This document shows, piece after piece, positions 49,874 through 60,574 of a DNA stretch of 64,000 nt. Position 1 is the stretch's first letter, and each line of letters begins with the position of its first letter. The DNA is from Lentibacillus jeotgali. Lineage in GTDB: Bacteria; Bacillota; Bacilli; Bacillales; Amphibacillaceae. The stretch lies in assembly GCF_000224785.1 (NCBI RefSeq), contig NZ_AGAV01000019.1, forward strand, positions 186,001 to 250,000, given 5' to 3'. The position numbers were made by a program, and so were the translations under genes. The notes under the pieces were generated by a model. The model had not been told where the DNA came from, made no database searches, and worked only from the letters and a program-made list of their open reading frames with translations.

Positions 49874-51058
49874 GTGGCACAATCCTGGCTCATGGAACTG
49901 GCTAACGGGATAGGGAGATTTTTCTTAAATCCTCTCGTATATTGGGCGATTATACTATCAATCGTTGTTAGCTATAAGCGAATAAAAAGAGAACGTAATC
50001 ATTTTGGTTTGAAGATTTTTGATATCTTTTCGGAATGGAAAAATACGTGGCTGGTATCCATGATGTTCGGTATCGTGTTATCCGTCATAACGATTGGGGC
50101 GGGTATGGTATTCTCATATGAAGCGATCATGCTTCTTGCGGGGCTAACGATCCTGCTTAGTTTGTCAATGCGGCTGACACTGCTGTCACCCGTTTATACG
50201 ATTGGGATAACATTTTTACTGCTGCTGCTATCACCTTTTGTACTTGAAAATCAGTCGTTTATCGATGTGAATTTATTTAGTGCTCCAAATTTTACCGGAT
50301 TGAGCTTACTGTTAGCCGTCTTACTTTCGGCGGAGGCATTTTTATTGAGACGGCATAACCGGAACGCAACATTTCCGGACATGGAGCTTGGGCACCGGGG
50401 GACATGGATTGGCATACATCATCTTAAAAAGATGACGCTCATCCCTTTTTTTGTCCTTATTCCATCTGGCCCGATCACCTCAATCGCACCTTTCTGGCCA
50501 TATTTTTCAGTGGGCGGTGAGACGTTTAGTCTTATGCTTGTCCCATTTTTAATCGGCTTTGATTATACTGTCCGGGGTAGTATGCCTGAAAACGCTGCAC
50601 GCCGTTTAGCAAGGCCCACCCACATGCTTAGCCTGGTTACCCTGCTGCTAGCAGCAGGCAGCGTTATTATCGGCTGGCTCGCACTGGCAGCAATTGTCGC
50701 CGGTATTATTGGACGGGAATATCTCAGTTTTAAGCATCGGACAGCTGAACAGAAAAAAACGCCATTTTTCACCAGGAATACGCGAGGAATAAAGGTATTG
50801 GCCATAATCCCCGGCACACCTGCCGATCGGCTGGGGATTTTAGTTGGTGAATCGATTACCAAAGTAAATGGGAAAAAAATAGACCGGATTGAGCAATTTT
50901 ATTATGCATTACAGGGCAGTGGGGCGTTCTTCAAATTGGAAATAATCGACGACAATGGCGAGGTTCGCTTTCTTCAAAGCGCTCTGTATGAGGAAGATCA
51001 CCATGAACTGGGAGTTATAATAGCAGACAGACGTTACCGGGATAGTCAGCTTGCCTAA
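49874..51058 (+). CDS. minJ: MinJ-like PDZ membrane protein
   Basis: A 394-residue polytopic membrane protein with about eight helices and a C-terminal PDZ domain (about 300-385: GIKVLAIIPGTPADRLGILVGESITKVNG). Size, topology and the position after ctpB match B. subtilis MinJ (YvjD), which bridges DivIVA and MinD to place division. GTG 49874 is chosen because GAAGGTGA is ideally spaced before it; GTG 49865 overlaps the ribosome site. Confidence 0.87.
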   Translation: MAQSWLMELANGIGRFFLNPLVYWAIILSIVVSYKRIKRERNHFGLKIFDIFSEWKNTWLVSMMFGIVLSVITIGAGMVFSYEAIMLLAGLTILLSLSMRLTLLSPVYTIGITFLLLLLSPFVLENQSFIDVNLFSAPNFTGLSLLLAVLLSAEAFLLRRHNRNATFPDMELGHRGTWIGIHHLKKMTLIPFFVLIPSGPITSIAPFWPYFSVGGETFSLMLVPFLIGFDYTVRGSMPENAARRLARPTHMLSLVTLLLAAGSVIIGWLALAAIVAGIIGREYLSFKHRTAEQKKTPFFTRNTRGIKVLAIIPGTPADRLGILVGESITKVNGKKIDRIEQFYYALQGSGAFFKLEIIDDNGEVRFLQSALYEEDHHELGVIIADRRYRDSQLA

Positions 51059-51182
51059 TTGAATCAGGTGAAATTAATATTGGGGCAGCGAGGTGCACGA
51101 TGAAACCATGCTGTCTTTTACTGTTTCGGATCATGAAAAAATGGGATGTAACATCGGCAGAAAGGAAGTAACATCAGCAAAT

Positions 51183-51214
51183 AAAATCGGGCTTTCCGAA
51201 GGCCCGATTTTTCA
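51183..51214 (+). terminator. Terminator after minJ
   Basis: AAAATCGGGC pairs with GCCCGATTTT around TTTCCGAAG, ending at 51211, then TTC. Confidence 0.82.
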
Positions 51215-51297
51215 TTTTGGATTAAAATACCTTCTATATTTAATTGGGCTTAAAGCAAACTAATGAACGGAAACCCATTAATGAAAAGGAAAAAAGT

Positions 51298-51846
51298 ATG
51301 AGAAGCTATTTGCTGACGATATGGAACACGCTTGATCCTATTTACTATAATTTCACAAGACTTCATCACGTGGCGGATCATGACCGGAATAAAACGATAT
51401 TCCGCGTCAGGTTAACAAAATACAGAGGGTCGCCAGTGGTCCTTGAAGATGGCACAGCAATCCGGAAAAACGATGTGCTGTTGAAAATCCACTTGCATAA
51501 CGTTCGCATGATCCGTGAGCTAAGGGACATCAAAAGCGAGGTTCAGCGCGCTTTGCTGTTATATCATATGATCCGGGATGATATGCAATGTCTTTCCAGT
51601 TATCTTGAAAAACACCCCAGACGCCAAGAAATAAAAGCAGTAATTGGGATTACGATGTTGAATAGGGGAACACAGCGGCTTGGATTCGAGACATTTTCGA
51701 TACAAAACCGAAGTTACCGGCTGTTCAAGCAATTGACATGCCTGTTAATTAATTTTATTGCAGGCCGCCCTGACCGAAATCCGCCCATTTATTTATTCAT
51801 GTCTGTGAACCGGCTACTAAATCATTCGGAACGACGACTAAATTAA
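51298..51846 (+). CDS. ykoP: YkoP-family protein
   Basis: A 182-residue protein recalling B. subtilis YkoP: IWNTLDPIYYNFTRLHHV at the N-terminus, GTAIRKNDVLLKIHLHN in the centre and IGITMLNRGTQRLGFETF in the second half. No signal peptide, unknown biochemistry. ATG 51298 follows AAAAGGA. Its stop overlaps the stop of the convergent ykoQ gene, with ykoN next, a compact ykoP-ykoQ-ykoN group as in B. subtilis, where these genes belong to the forespore programme. Confidence 0.8.
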   Translation: MRSYLLTIWNTLDPIYYNFTRLHHVADHDRNKTIFRVRLTKYRGSPVVLEDGTAIRKNDVLLKIHLHNVRMIRELRDIKSEVQRALLLYHMIRDDMQCLSSYLEKHPRRQEIKAVIGITMLNRGTQRLGFETFSIQNRSYRLFKQLTCLLINFIAGRPDRNPPIYLFMSVNRLLNHSERRLN

Positions 51847-52676
51847 ACGTGGTTGGTCTGGCTGAATGGAATTTGGTGAAATGTTATCTCCGGTCTTGAT
51901 CCAATTCGTATATTGAGTCCGGTCTGTCCTAGCCCTTCACTGATATAAAATGGTGATTGATCGTGTATATGCAACCCTTTAATGACGTTCTGTTTTGCGA
52001 GTTTGCCCATTTTAACAAGGTGGTACGCCTTAGGATAACAGATCTGGCCGCCATGAAAATGTCCGGCCATTAAATAATCGAACTTATAGCCCTGCATATC
52101 GAGCACGACGTTCGGATCATGCGTCAGAACGATATTTGTTCCTGGATTCACATGCCGATAGGCCAAGGACAGGTCACTGCTGTTTGTACTGTAGTCATCA
52201 ATCCCGATGATATTAATCGTATGTCCTTCTACTGTAAAACTTTCATGACTATTCTGCAGCACCTGAATATCGTGCTGCTGCAGCCGATTAATGAGATCTG
52301 TCAAATCGCGGTGCTTCAGTACATAATCGTGATTGCCCAGCACTGCATAGATGCCATATGCGGGTTTCATCTTCTGTAAAACACGCAAATAGGGCAGCAA
52401 TTTTGGAATGCTGCGTTTTCGGTCGAGGAAGTCACCGGTCAGTGCGATCATATCGACTGATTCATTTCTCAGTTTTTCCGCCAGCTGGGAAGGTGTTAAC
52501 GATATATTTTCCAAATGTAAATCGGACAGATGAAGGATGGACAGCATCGAGAGTTGTTCATCAGACTCAGGAGTTGCGTTTATTTTATTAATCTGTATAT
52601 CGTGTGTATTTTTGTAGGCTTTGAACAGGAAGTAGCCAATACACAACATTATAAGCACTATTATGGCGTATATCAT
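51843..52676 (-). CDS. ykoQ: Calcineurin-like metallophosphoesterase (YkoQ-like)
   Basis: A 277-residue metallophosphoesterase with an N-terminal membrane anchor (about 2-20). Metal-binding motifs in order: LSDLHLE, TGDFLDR, VLGNHDY, LTHDPN and AGHFHGGQ, as in YkoQ/YaeI phosphodiesterases, some of which act on lipid-linked substrates at the membrane. ATG 52676 faces away from ykoN; stop codons of this gene and ykoP overlap by three bases at 51843-51846. Confidence 0.9.
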   Translation of the reverse strand: MIYAIIVLIMLCIGYFLFKAYKNTHDIQINKINATPESDEQLSMLSILHLSDLHLENISLTPSQLAEKLRNESVDMIALTGDFLDRKRSIPKLLPYLRVLQKMKPAYGIYAVLGNHDYVLKHRDLTDLINRLQQHDIQVLQNSHESFTVEGHTINIIGIDDYSTNSSDLSLAYRHVNPGTNIVLTHDPNVVLDMQGYKFDYLMAGHFHGGQICYPKAYHLVKMGKLAKQNVIKGLHIHDQSPFYISEGLGQTGLNIRIGSRPEITFHQIPFSQTNHV

Positions 52677-52774
52677 TGTATTACTCCTCTCCTGAGAAAA
52701 TTATAGCATTTGTTGCTGTCAGAATCATTGGTAATTGAAGCCAGACAGACTGGTTTCCAGTGGAGGTAAAAAAC

Positions 52775-53881
52775 ATGGACAAGGCACTATTCTTGCCATT
52801 CATGCAAATACAAACCGGACATCATCATGTGGCAGATGCATTAATTAAGGAAATTGAATCTAGCCGGAATGATATGTCATGTGAGAAAGTGGATATTTTG
52901 TCATACAGTTATGGCAGAATGGAAAACGTTATTTCTTCCGCTTATCTAAACTGGATTAGGTATTTTCCGGATTCTTATGATTGGCTTTACAGGTTTGCAG
53001 CCTGTAAAAAAGCACCTTTACATAACCGTCGATATTTTTATGAAGCGCTGTTTTTATATTTTTTCAAACGGCTTACTAAACGGCATGATGTCCGAATCTT
53101 GTTTTGCACGCACGCTCTACCATCCTACATGGCGAGTGTTTTAAAAATGAAAAATAAATTGCCGTCAGTGACGGTCAATGTTTATACGGATTTTTTCGTT
53201 AATAATGTCTGGGGGATTGAAGGGATCGATTATCACTTTGTTCCCACATTGGCGGTTAAGAATTATTTAACGGCAAAAGGTGTCAGGCCAGAGGCGATTT
53301 ATGTAACAGGCATACCAGCCGGTTATGCGTTTCAGCCAAAGGAAGGACACATAGCGGCCGGGAAGGATATGATAAAGGTGCTGGTGACCGGCGGCAGCCT
53401 TGGGGTCGGTTCGTTAAGGAATTTGCTTACGGCACTCAAGTCGGATAAGATTCATTACTACATTTTATGCGGTAAAAATGATACATTATATCAGGAGTTG
53501 ATTAGACAGGAACAGAAATCAGTTACGCCGATTCCGTATATTACAAACAAGGCTGAGATGAATCAGTTATACGATCAGGTTGATGCGGTGCTGACAAAGC
53601 CTGGCGGGGTAACGATCAGTGAATGTTTGTTGAAACGAAAGCCGATTTTCTTTTATAATCCGCTGCCCGGACAGGAACGGATAAATGCGGAGCAAATGAA
53701 GCGGCTGGGGACAGCAATACCGGTGGATAAGGATAGTAAATTGGAAGAACAGTTATTGCACTTTTTCACGGACGAAAATAGACAAAACGTGTATCAAGGC
53801 AACGTTAACGCGTACCATCGCCAACTGGACCGCCGGCCGCTGTCAGACCTTTTGGAAGAAATGCTCGATAAAAAACATTAG
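52775..53881 (+). CDS. ykoN: MGDG-synthase-type glycosyltransferase (YkoN-like)
   Basis: A 368-residue GT28-like glycosyltransferase. The N-terminal half matches the MGDG synthase/UgtP acceptor domain (QTGHHHVADALIKEIE, SSAYLNWIRYFPDSYDWLYRF, TDFFVNNVWG); the C-terminal half has the nucleotide-sugar site VLVTGGSLGVGSLRN and LTKPGGVTISECL. It probably glycosylates diacylglycerol or another lipid. ATG 52775 follows GTGGAGGTAA. Divergent from ykoQ across 98 bp. Its terminator overlaps the stop codon. Confidence 0.86.
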   Translation: MDKALFLPFMQIQTGHHHVADALIKEIESSRNDMSCEKVDILSYSYGRMENVISSAYLNWIRYFPDSYDWLYRFAACKKAPLHNRRYFYEALFLYFFKRLTKRHDVRILFCTHALPSYMASVLKMKNKLPSVTVNVYTDFFVNNVWGIEGIDYHFVPTLAVKNYLTAKGVRPEAIYVTGIPAGYAFQPKEGHIAAGKDMIKVLVTGGSLGVGSLRNLLTALKSDKIHYYILCGKNDTLYQELIRQEQKSVTPIPYITNKAEMNQLYDQVDAVLTKPGGVTISECLLKRKPIFFYNPLPGQERINAEQMKRLGTAIPVDKDSKLEEQLLHFFTDENRQNVYQGNVNAYHRQLDRRPLSDLLEEMLDKKH

Positions 53882-53905
53882 CGGGATTAGCTGCTAATGT
53901 TTTTT
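53871..53905 (+). terminator. Terminator overlapping the end of ykoN
   Basis: AAAAACATTAGC (53871-53882, inside the last codons) pairs with GCTAATGTTTTT (53893-53904). Confidence 0.8.
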
Positions 53906-54008
53906 AAATTTCAACAAGCACTTCGCTTTCGACCGCTTGTCAACCCTTTATGAATGATTTATAGCATGGATATCGGGTAAAATGGATAATGGATGAAAAT
54001 CATAAAGA

Positions 54009-54022
54009 CGAATATTTGTTCG
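54009..54022. promoter_or_regulatory. LexA box of uvrB-uvrA
   Basis: CGAATATTTGTTCG is the LexA palindrome CGAAC-N4-GTTCG with one change. An extended -10 TGA-TAGAAT lies at 54051-54059 and the uvrB ribosome site at 54114. Confidence 0.7.
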
Positions 54023-54125
54023 CTTCCCAGTTAAAATATCGAACCATATGTGATAGAATAGATTTATCTGATAGTTAAACTGACAGGACGTTTTATTTTA
54101 TCGGTAGAGAACGGAGGTTTTCGTT

Positions 54126-56111
54126 TTGGAAAATAAATTTGAACTAGTTGCCGATTATGAACCGCGCGGTGATCAACCCGAAGCGATCAGAGAAATCGTC
54201 GAAAAGGTAAAAGCGGGGCAGCAGCACCAGACATTACTGGGTGCAACGGGTACCGGAAAAACGTTTACGGTATCCAATGCCATAACGGAGATTAACCGTC
54301 CGACGCTGGTGATTGCCCATAATAAAACACTGGCCGGCCAATTATATAGTGAGTTTAAGGAGTTTTTTCCGAATAATGCTGTCGAGTATTTTGTCAGCTA
54401 TTATGACTATTATCAGCCGGAAGCCTATGTACCGTCGACAGATACGTTTATTGAAAAGGACGCCAGCATTAACGATGAAATCGATAAACTGAGGCACTCG
54501 GCAACGTCAGCATTAATTGAACGCCACGATGTGCTGATTGTTTCCAGTGTGTCGTGTATTTATGGTTTGGGGTCACCGGAAGAGTATGAGAGCCAGGTGC
54601 TTTCGTTAAGAATGGGAATGGAAAAGGATCGCGACCAGCTTTTGCGGGATTTGGTCGATATTCAGTACGCCAGAAACGATATAGATTTTCAGCGCGGAAC
54701 ATTCCGTGTTCGCGGAGATTCGGTCGAAGTTATTCCGGCTTCACGGGAAGAACACTGTATTCGGATTGAATTTTTTGGTGATGAAATCGATCGGATTCGT
54801 GAAGTTGATGCGTTAACCGGCGAAATTGTCGGCGACCGGGAACATGTTGCCATTTTTCCGGCATCCCACTTTGTCACACGTGAAGAAAAGCTAAAAAAGG
54901 CGATTAAAAACATTGAAAAAGAGCTGGAGGAACGGCTGAAGGAGCTGCGTGAAGATGATAAGCTTCTGGAAGCACAGCGTCTTGAGCAGCGCACCAATTA
55001 CGACATCGAAATGATGGAGGAAATGGGCTTTTGCTCGGGTATCGAAAACTATTCACGGCATTTAACTTTCCGTGAGCCCGGTTCGACGCCATATACATTA
55101 TTGGATTTCTTTCCGGAAGATTTTCTGTGTGTCATTGATGAATCGCACGTGACACTGCCGCAGATCAGGGGAATGTATAATGGTGACAGGGCGCGCAAAC
55201 AGGTATTGGTTGACCACGGCTTTCGCCTGCCGTCCGCCCTCGATAACCGGCCGTTAAGGTTTGGGGAGTTTGAAAAAGCAACCAACCAGCTGATTTATGT
55301 CTCGGCAACGCCAGGACCATATGAACGGGAGCATGCACCGGATTATACCGAACAGATCATTCGTCCGACGGGGCTGCTGGATCCGAAAGTACACGTCAGA
55401 CCAATTGATGGGCAGGTTGATAATTTGATAGAAGAAATCAGCAAAAGGTCGAAGCGGAATGAGCGTGTACTGGTAACAACGCTGACGAAAAAAATGTCTG
55501 AGGATTTGACCGATTACCTGAAAGAAATCGGCATGAAAGTTGCCTACTTGCATTCGGAAATTAAGACACTGGAGCGGATAGAAGTCATACGGGACTTGCG
55601 TGTCGGCAAATACGATGTGCTTGTCGGCATTAATCTGCTGCGGGAAGGACTGGATATACCGGAAGTATCCCTTGTTGCTATTCTGGATGCCGATAAGGAG
55701 GGTTTCCTTCGTTCCGAGCGCTCGCTAATCCAGACAATGGGGCGTGCGGCACGTAATGAGAACGGGGAAGTTATCATGTACGGTGATAAGATCACGAATT
55801 CCATGCAAGTCGCCATTGATGAAACAAACCGCCGCCGTGAAAAACAAATGGCATATAATGAGCGATATAATATTACACCAACAACGATCCGCAAAGACGT
55901 TCGCGATGTGATTCAGGCAACCGTGGCCGCCGAGGACGTTGAGGATTATGAAGACAAGAAAACCAATGTTGCCAAGATGACGAAAACCGAGAAATCAAAA
56001 ATGATTGATAGTATGGAAAAAGAAATGAAAGAAGCGGCAAAAGCGCTTGATTTTGAAAAAGCTGCCGAACTTCGTGATATTGTACTTGAATTAAAGGCAG
56101 AAGGCGCCTGA
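54126..56111 (+). CDS. uvrB: Excinuclease ABC subunit B
   Basis: A 661-residue damage-verification helicase of nucleotide excision repair. Walker [10 protein letters not shown] (about 38-46), beta-hairpin [38 protein letters not shown], the C-terminal helicase motif RAARNENG, and the UvrC-binding UVR motif [22 protein letters not shown] at the end. The start is TTG 54126 after CGGAGGT. A LexA-type box and extended -10 promoter lie about 70-115 bp upstream; uvrA follows after 59 nt. Confidence 0.96.
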   Translation: MENKFELVADYEPRGDQPEAIREIVEKVKAGQQHQTLLGATGTGKTFTVSNAITEINRPTLVIAHNKTLAGQLYSEFKEFFPNNAVEYFVSYYDYYQPEAYVPSTDTFIEKDASINDEIDKLRHSATSALIERHDVLIVSSVSCIYGLGSPEEYESQVLSLRMGMEKDRDQLLRDLVDIQYARNDIDFQRGTFRVRGDSVEVIPASREEHCIRIEFFGDEIDRIREVDALTGEIVGDREHVAIFPASHFVTREEKLKKAIKNIEKELEERLKELREDDKLLEAQRLEQRTNYDIEMMEEMGFCSGIENYSRHLTFREPGSTPYTLLDFFPEDFLCVIDESHVTLPQIRGMYNGDRARKQVLVDHGFRLPSALDNRPLRFGEFEKATNQLIYVSATPGPYEREHAPDYTEQIIRPTGLLDPKVHVRPIDGQVDNLIEEISKRSKRNERVLVTTLTKKMSEDLTDYLKEIGMKVAYLHSEIKTLERIEVIRDLRVGKYDVLVGINLLREGLDIPEVSLVAILDADKEGFLRSERSLIQTMGRAARNENGEVIMYGDKITNSMQVAIDETNRRREKQMAYNERYNITPTTIRKDVRDVIQATVAAEDVEDYEDKKTNVAKMTKTEKSKMIDSMEKEMKEAAKALDFEKAAELRDIVLELKAEGA

Positions 56112-56170
56112 TCATTCAACCCGCTTTTTAAAACAAATACTATCAAGCAAAGTGGAAGGATGACCTGTTC

Positions 56171-59050
56171 ATGCCAAGCAAAGAAATAAAGATTCAAGGT
56201 GCCCGCGTAAATAATTTACAAAATATAGATGTATCAATCCCTAAAAATAAATTTGTCGTTTTAACGGGACTCTCAGGGTCGGGAAAATCTTCGCTGGCCT
56301 TTGATACGGTCTATGCGGAGGGGCAGCGCCGTTACGTGGAATCCCTTTCCGCCTATGCGCGGCAATTTTTAGGTCAGATGGATAAGCCTGACGTTGATGC
56401 CATCGAGGGACTGTCTCCGTCCATATCAATCGACCAGAAAACGACAAGCAACAATCCGCGTTCAACGGTTGGTACCGTAACGGAAATTTACGATTACCTG
56501 CGTCTGCTGTATGCGCGTGTCGGACACCCGACATGCCCGCGTCATGGAATTGAAATCAGTTCACAAACAGTACAGCAGATGGTAGACCGGATACTTGAAT
56601 ACCCGGAGCGGACAAGAATGCAGATCCTTGCTCCGGTGATTTCGGGACGCAAGGGGGAACATGCCAATACGATTGAAAAACTGAAACAGGAAGGCTATGT
56701 CCGTATCCGTGTCGACCAGGAAATGCGTGAAGTAACTGACGATATCAAGCTTGACAAAAACAAAAAACATTCGATTGAAGTGGTTGTCGACCGAATCATC
56801 GTCAAAGAAGGTGTTGCAGGCCGTTTGAGCGATTCAATTGAAACTGCACTTGGATTGGGTGAAGGTAATCTTATTGTTGATGTGATTGGTGATGAAGAAC
56901 TTTTATTCAGTGAAAACCATGCATGCCCGATCTGCGGTTTCTCCATTGGTGAGCTTGAACCGCGTTTGTTTTCGTTTAACAGTCCGTTTGGTGCCTGTCC
57001 ATCTTGTGATGGGCTTGGCACAAACCTTGAAGTCGATCTGGACCTTGTGATCCCGGACTGGGATAAAACATTAAAACAGCATGCGATTGCTGCTTGGGAA
57101 CCGGTCAGCTCCCAATATTATCCACAGCTTTTGAAAAGTGTCTGTGACCATTATGGCATTGATATGAATATTCCGGTCAAAGATATTCCGAAAAAACAAA
57201 TGGACAAAATTTTATACGGAAGCGGTAAGGAAAAAATTCGTTTCGAGTATAAAAACGATTTTGGCAAACTTCGCGATAACCATATTTATTTTGAAGGTGT
57301 TCTGAACAATATTGCCCGCAGATATCGGGAAACGCCGTCCGATTTCACCCGTGAGCTGCTATCTAAATATATGGCTGATAAAAAATGTCCAACGTGCAAC
57401 GGCCACCGTCTTAAGGAAGAAGCGCTTGCTGTGTTGGTTAACGGAAAACATATCAGCGAAGTGACCGATTATGCAATTACAGAGGCCAAGCAATTTTTTG
57501 CCAATCTCTCCTTGACGGAAAAAGAAGAAACAATCGCCCAAATGATCCTGAAAGAAATTACGGATCGATTGGAATTCCTGAATAATGTCGGCCTTAATTA
57601 TTTGACCTTGTCGCGTAAAGCCGGAACATTATCCGGTGGTGAAGCACAGCGGATCAGATTGGCAACCCAGATCGGCTCAGCATTGACAGGGGTCCTGTAT
57701 GTGCTCGATGAACCGTCAATCGGACTTCATCAGCGCGACAACAACCGGTTGATCAATACGCTGAAACAAATGCGGGATCTCGACAATACACTGATTGTCG
57801 TTGAGCATGATGAAGATACAATGCTGGCGGCTGATCATTTAATTGATATTGGCCCGGGAGCCGGCGAGCATGGCGGTGAAGTCGTTGCCAGTGATACACC
57901 GGAAAACGTTAAGCAAAACTCGGAATCCCTGACAGGACAATATCTTGCAGGTGATAAATATATACCGCTCCCAGCGAAACGACGCAAACAGAATAAACGC
58001 AAGCAAATTAAAGTGGTTGGGGCTGAAGAAAACAATCTGAAAAATGTCGACGCATCATTCCCGGTCGGGCTGCTGACAGTCATTACAGGCGTATCCGGTT
58101 CTGGCAAGAGTTCATTGGTCAACGAAATTTTATACAAATCACTGGCTAAACAACTGAACCGCGCCAAAGTCAAGCCTGGAAAACATCAGAAGATTAATGG
58201 CCTCAAAAATATCGAGAAAGTGATTGACATTGACCAGTCGCCGATTGGTCGGACACCACGGTCAAATCCGGCAACCTATACAGGTGTGTTCGATAGTATA
58301 CGTGATGTTTTTGCACAGACAAATGAAGCCAAAATACGTGGTTATAAAAAAGGGCGGTTTAGCTTCAACGTAAAAGGCGGTCGCTGTGAGGCATGCAAAG
58401 GTGACGGCATTATCAAGATTGCAATGCATTTCCTTCCCGATGTCTATGTACCTTGTGAAGTATGTCATGGCAAACGCTATAACCGTGATACACTGGAAGT
58501 GAAATATAAAGGAAAAAGCATTGCAGATGTACTGGAGATGACGATTGAGGAATCACTGGACTTTTTCAGTAATCTTCCGAAAATCAAGCGGAAATTGCAG
58601 ACGGTATATGATGTCGGACTTGGCTATATCAAACTGGGACAGCCCGCCACGACCCTTTCCGGCGGGGAAGCACAGCGGGTGAAACTCGCAAGTGAGCTCC
58701 ACCGCCGGTCCAACGGCAAATCATTTTATATTCTGGACGAGCCGACAACAGGTCTTCATACCGATGATATCAACCGGCTCATGAATGTGCTGCAGCGGCT
58801 TGTTGATAACGGTGATTCCGTTTTGATTATTGAGCACAATTTGGATGTGATCAAAACAGCAGATCATATCATTGATCTTGGACCTGAAGGCGGTGATGGC
58901 GGCGGGGAAATTATTGTTGCCGGAACACCGGAAGAAGTTGCCAGCAATGAGCAATCCTATACGGGACGCTATTTAAAGCCGATTTTGGAACGGGATCGCA
59001 AACGAATGGAACGCGATATGGAGCAGCGGGAAAAAGTCGGATCAAAATAA
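56171..59050 (+). CDS. uvrA: Excinuclease ABC subunit A
   Basis: A 959-residue dimeric damage sensor with two ABC modules. First Walker [10 protein letters not shown] (about 33-41) and second GVSGSGKSS (about 640-648). Zinc modules: [10 protein letters not shown]...CPSC (about 252-280) and CEACKGDG...CEVCHGKRY (about 738-765). Signatures [12 protein letters not shown] and [12 protein letters not shown] are both present. It loads UvrB at lesions. ATG 56171, after TGGAAGGA. Forms the SOS-inducible operon with uvrB. Confidence 0.96.
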   Translation: MPSKEIKIQGARVNNLQNIDVSIPKNKFVVLTGLSGSGKSSLAFDTVYAEGQRRYVESLSAYARQFLGQMDKPDVDAIEGLSPSISIDQKTTSNNPRSTVGTVTEIYDYLRLLYARVGHPTCPRHGIEISSQTVQQMVDRILEYPERTRMQILAPVISGRKGEHANTIEKLKQEGYVRIRVDQEMREVTDDIKLDKNKKHSIEVVVDRIIVKEGVAGRLSDSIETALGLGEGNLIVDVIGDEELLFSENHACPICGFSIGELEPRLFSFNSPFGACPSCDGLGTNLEVDLDLVIPDWDKTLKQHAIAAWEPVSSQYYPQLLKSVCDHYGIDMNIPVKDIPKKQMDKILYGSGKEKIRFEYKNDFGKLRDNHIYFEGVLNNIARRYRETPSDFTRELLSKYMADKKCPTCNGHRLKEEALAVLVNGKHISEVTDYAITEAKQFFANLSLTEKEETIAQMILKEITDRLEFLNNVGLNYLTLSRKAGTLSGGEAQRIRLATQIGSALTGVLYVLDEPSIGLHQRDNNRLINTLKQMRDLDNTLIVVEHDEDTMLAADHLIDIGPGAGEHGGEVVASDTPENVKQNSESLTGQYLAGDKYIPLPAKRRKQNKRKQIKVVGAEENNLKNVDASFPVGLLTVITGVSGSGKSSLVNEILYKSLAKQLNRAKVKPGKHQKINGLKNIEKVIDIDQSPIGRTPRSNPATYTGVFDSIRDVFAQTNEAKIRGYKKGRFSFNVKGGRCEACKGDGIIKIAMHFLPDVYVPCEVCHGKRYNRDTLEVKYKGKSIADVLEMTIEESLDFFSNLPKIKRKLQTVYDVGLGYIKLGQPATTLSGGEAQRVKLASELHRRSNGKSFYILDEPTTGLHTDDINRLMNVLQRLVDNGDSVLIIEHNLDVIKTADHIIDLGPEGGDGGGEIIVAGTPEEVASNEQSYTGRYLKPILERDRKRMERDMEQREKVGSK

Positions 59051-59059
59051 ATAAAGAAG

Positions 59060-59093
59060 AGCGGCAGGCTGTTTAGAGGTTTGCCGTTTTTCA
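59060..59093 (+). terminator. Probable terminator of uvrB-uvrA
   Basis: CGGCAGGC pairs with GTTTGCCG with one mismatch, followed by TTTTT. Confidence 0.65.
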
Positions 59094-59220
59094 TGACCGA
59101 TTTGATGGGACCCTGCGGAGGTGTTCCCGGAGAACACAAACATGGGCGCAAAAAACGAAACATGTTCCGGTCAAAACTTTTGACGCGGTAGTCCCATTTC
59201 GCTAACCTTGAAGAAGAGAA

Positions 59221-59277
59221 TTTATCCCGTATATAACGGACAGTAAGGGATTATTCACCACCACTGAAAGAAGTTTG
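59221..59277 (-). repeat. R-family repeat, short copy on the minus strand
   Basis: Read on the minus strand: AAACTTCTTTCAGTGG...TTACTGTCCGTTATATACGGGATAAA. It keeps both ends of the full copies at 30138 and 39092 but lacks the centre. It lies directly upstream of yojF. Confidence 0.6.
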
Positions 59278-59303
59278 ATTTTATGCTGGGGAGGAACTGG
59301 AAG

Positions 59304-59657
59304 ATGACGCCAATTGAAAGCGAAAAGGTACAACAGCTGTTGGAAATGTTAATCGGCAAAGATGTTTATATTCATTTGGAAACGACGAATGGCGCCTATG
59401 CAAGCCATCTTAACGAGAAGGCATATAATGTCGGTGCCTATATACGCAATGCGAAGGTGAATTTTTCACAGGCAAAAATTATCGGAAACGGCAACAGCTT
59501 TCGTGTCGGGCTAAAAATCGATTGGGGCTGGATTTATGCAGAAGGGTTAACAGATTGGACGCTTCATAACGAAAGCCAGTTGCTTTTGGCTGGTCATGAT
59601 CGTGAAGGACGGCTGATGGTTGCATTGCATATCAGTGAAACACCACTTGGTGAATAA
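59304..59657 (+). CDS. yojF: YojF family protein
   Basis: A 117-residue protein of the YojF (DUF1806) family: DVYIHLETTNGAYASHLNE near residue 21 and VYAEGL/LLLAGHD-type motifs (WIYAEGLTDW, LLLAGHDREGRL). It always neighbours the bacillithiol deacetylase bshB2 (yojG) in Bacillus, suggesting a link to thiol metabolism; no activity is known. ATG 59304 lies after GGGGAGGAA; an in-frame start at 59283 precedes that site. bshB2 follows at 29 nt. Confidence 0.88.
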   Translation: MTPIESEKVQQLLEMLIGKDVYIHLETTNGAYASHLNEKAYNVGAYIRNAKVNFSQAKIIGNGNSFRVGLKIDWGWIYAEGLTDWTLHNESQLLLAGHDREGRLMVALHISETPLGE

Positions 59658-59686
59658 TATCTGCAGCAAAGGGTCAGGTGAAAATG

Positions 59687-60355
59687 ATGGAAAAGCATGT
59701 TGTTGTGATTTACCCGCACCCGGATGATGAATCATTCGGTGCTGCCGGAACGATTATAAACTATCGTGAACAGGGTGTACCTGTCACGTATTTGTGCGGC
59801 ACATTAGGCGAAATGGGCAGGAATATGGGGGCCCCTCCTTTTGCTAACCGGGAAACACTTTCAAAAATCCGTAAAAAAGAATTGGTTGACGCATGTTCGG
59901 AATTGGATGTCGATCTCCGCATGCTCGGGTATCGTGACAAGACACTGGAATTTGAAGACAGGCGTGGAGTAGCGGAACTTCTGAAGGGCATTCTTGAGGA
60001 AATACGGCCAAGTCTGGTTATCACACATTACCCCGATTATGCCGTGCACCCTGATCATGATGCAATGGGAGCAGCGGCAATTGAAGCTGTCAGAATGATG
60101 GACCCGAAAAGCCGGCCGACTGTCTGGGCCCAAGCAATCAGCAATGACCACCTTGAAGAACTGGGCAGGCCGGATATTGTCAATGATGTCAGACCTTTTT
60201 TTGACAAGAAGATGAACGCCATCCTTTGCCATAAGTCGCAGGCGAGCGGGATATTGGGTCAATTCCAGGAAAACTGGGCAACCGATGACATGAAAGAGGC
60301 AGCGAAAAAGCAATTAGGCAAGGAGGCGTTTTACATTTGGCATTTTCGTGAATAA
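59687..60355 (+). CDS. bshB2: Bacillithiol biosynthesis deacetylase BshB2
   Basis: A 222-residue LmbE-like zinc deacetylase that removes acetyl from GlcNAc-malate in bacillithiol synthesis and may also cleave bacillithiol conjugates. Metal motif YPHPDDESFG at the N-terminus and the catalytic AVHPDHDAMG around residue 117. ATG 59687 is chosen after AGGTGA; GTG 59678 and ATG 59684 are in frame but too close to the ribosome site. Cotranscribed with yojF. Confidence 0.92.
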   Translation: MEKHVVVIYPHPDDESFGAAGTIINYREQGVPVTYLCGTLGEMGRNMGAPPFANRETLSKIRKKELVDACSELDVDLRMLGYRDKTLEFEDRRGVAELLKGILEEIRPSLVITHYPDYAVHPDHDAMGAAAIEAVRMMDPKSRPTVWAQAISNDHLEELGRPDIVNDVRPFFDKKMNAILCHKSQASGILGQFQENWATDDMKEAAKKQLGKEAFYIWHFRE

Positions 60356-60379
60356 TCTAGTAAGAGAGGAGGATTATTC

Positions 60380-60574
60380 ATGAAAAAACGATTATATCGG
60401 TCGACATCCGAGCGTATGATAAAAGGTGTATGTGGAGGCTTGGCGGAATACTTCAATATTGATCCGACCATTATCCGTTTATTGTTTGCGGCACTGGCAT
60501 TTGCGGGAGGAGCATCCATATACGCTTATATTATCGCTATTTTCGTTATTCCAAGTGATCGGGAGGTGCGTTAA
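60380..60574 (+). CDS. yvlC: PspC-domain membrane protein (YvlC-like)
   Basis: A 64-residue PspC-domain protein: RSTSERMIKGVCGGLAEYFNIDPTIIRLLF then a hydrophobic helix AGGASIYAYIIAIFVIP. Related to envelope-stress regulators (PspC). B. subtilis YvlC is in the SigW-dependent yvlABCD operon. ATG 60380 follows GGAGGA. Its stop overlaps the next start (TAATG). yvlA and yvlB are missing here. Confidence 0.9.
   Translation: MKKRLYRSTSERMIKGVCGGLAEYFNIDPTIIRLLFAALAFAGGASIYAYIIAIFVIPSDREVR

Noticed and set aside
51100-51171. 23-codon ORF after minJ preceded by GAGGTG
   Set aside because: Very short, low-complexity cysteine/leucine start, no promoter or terminator of its own; not enough support.
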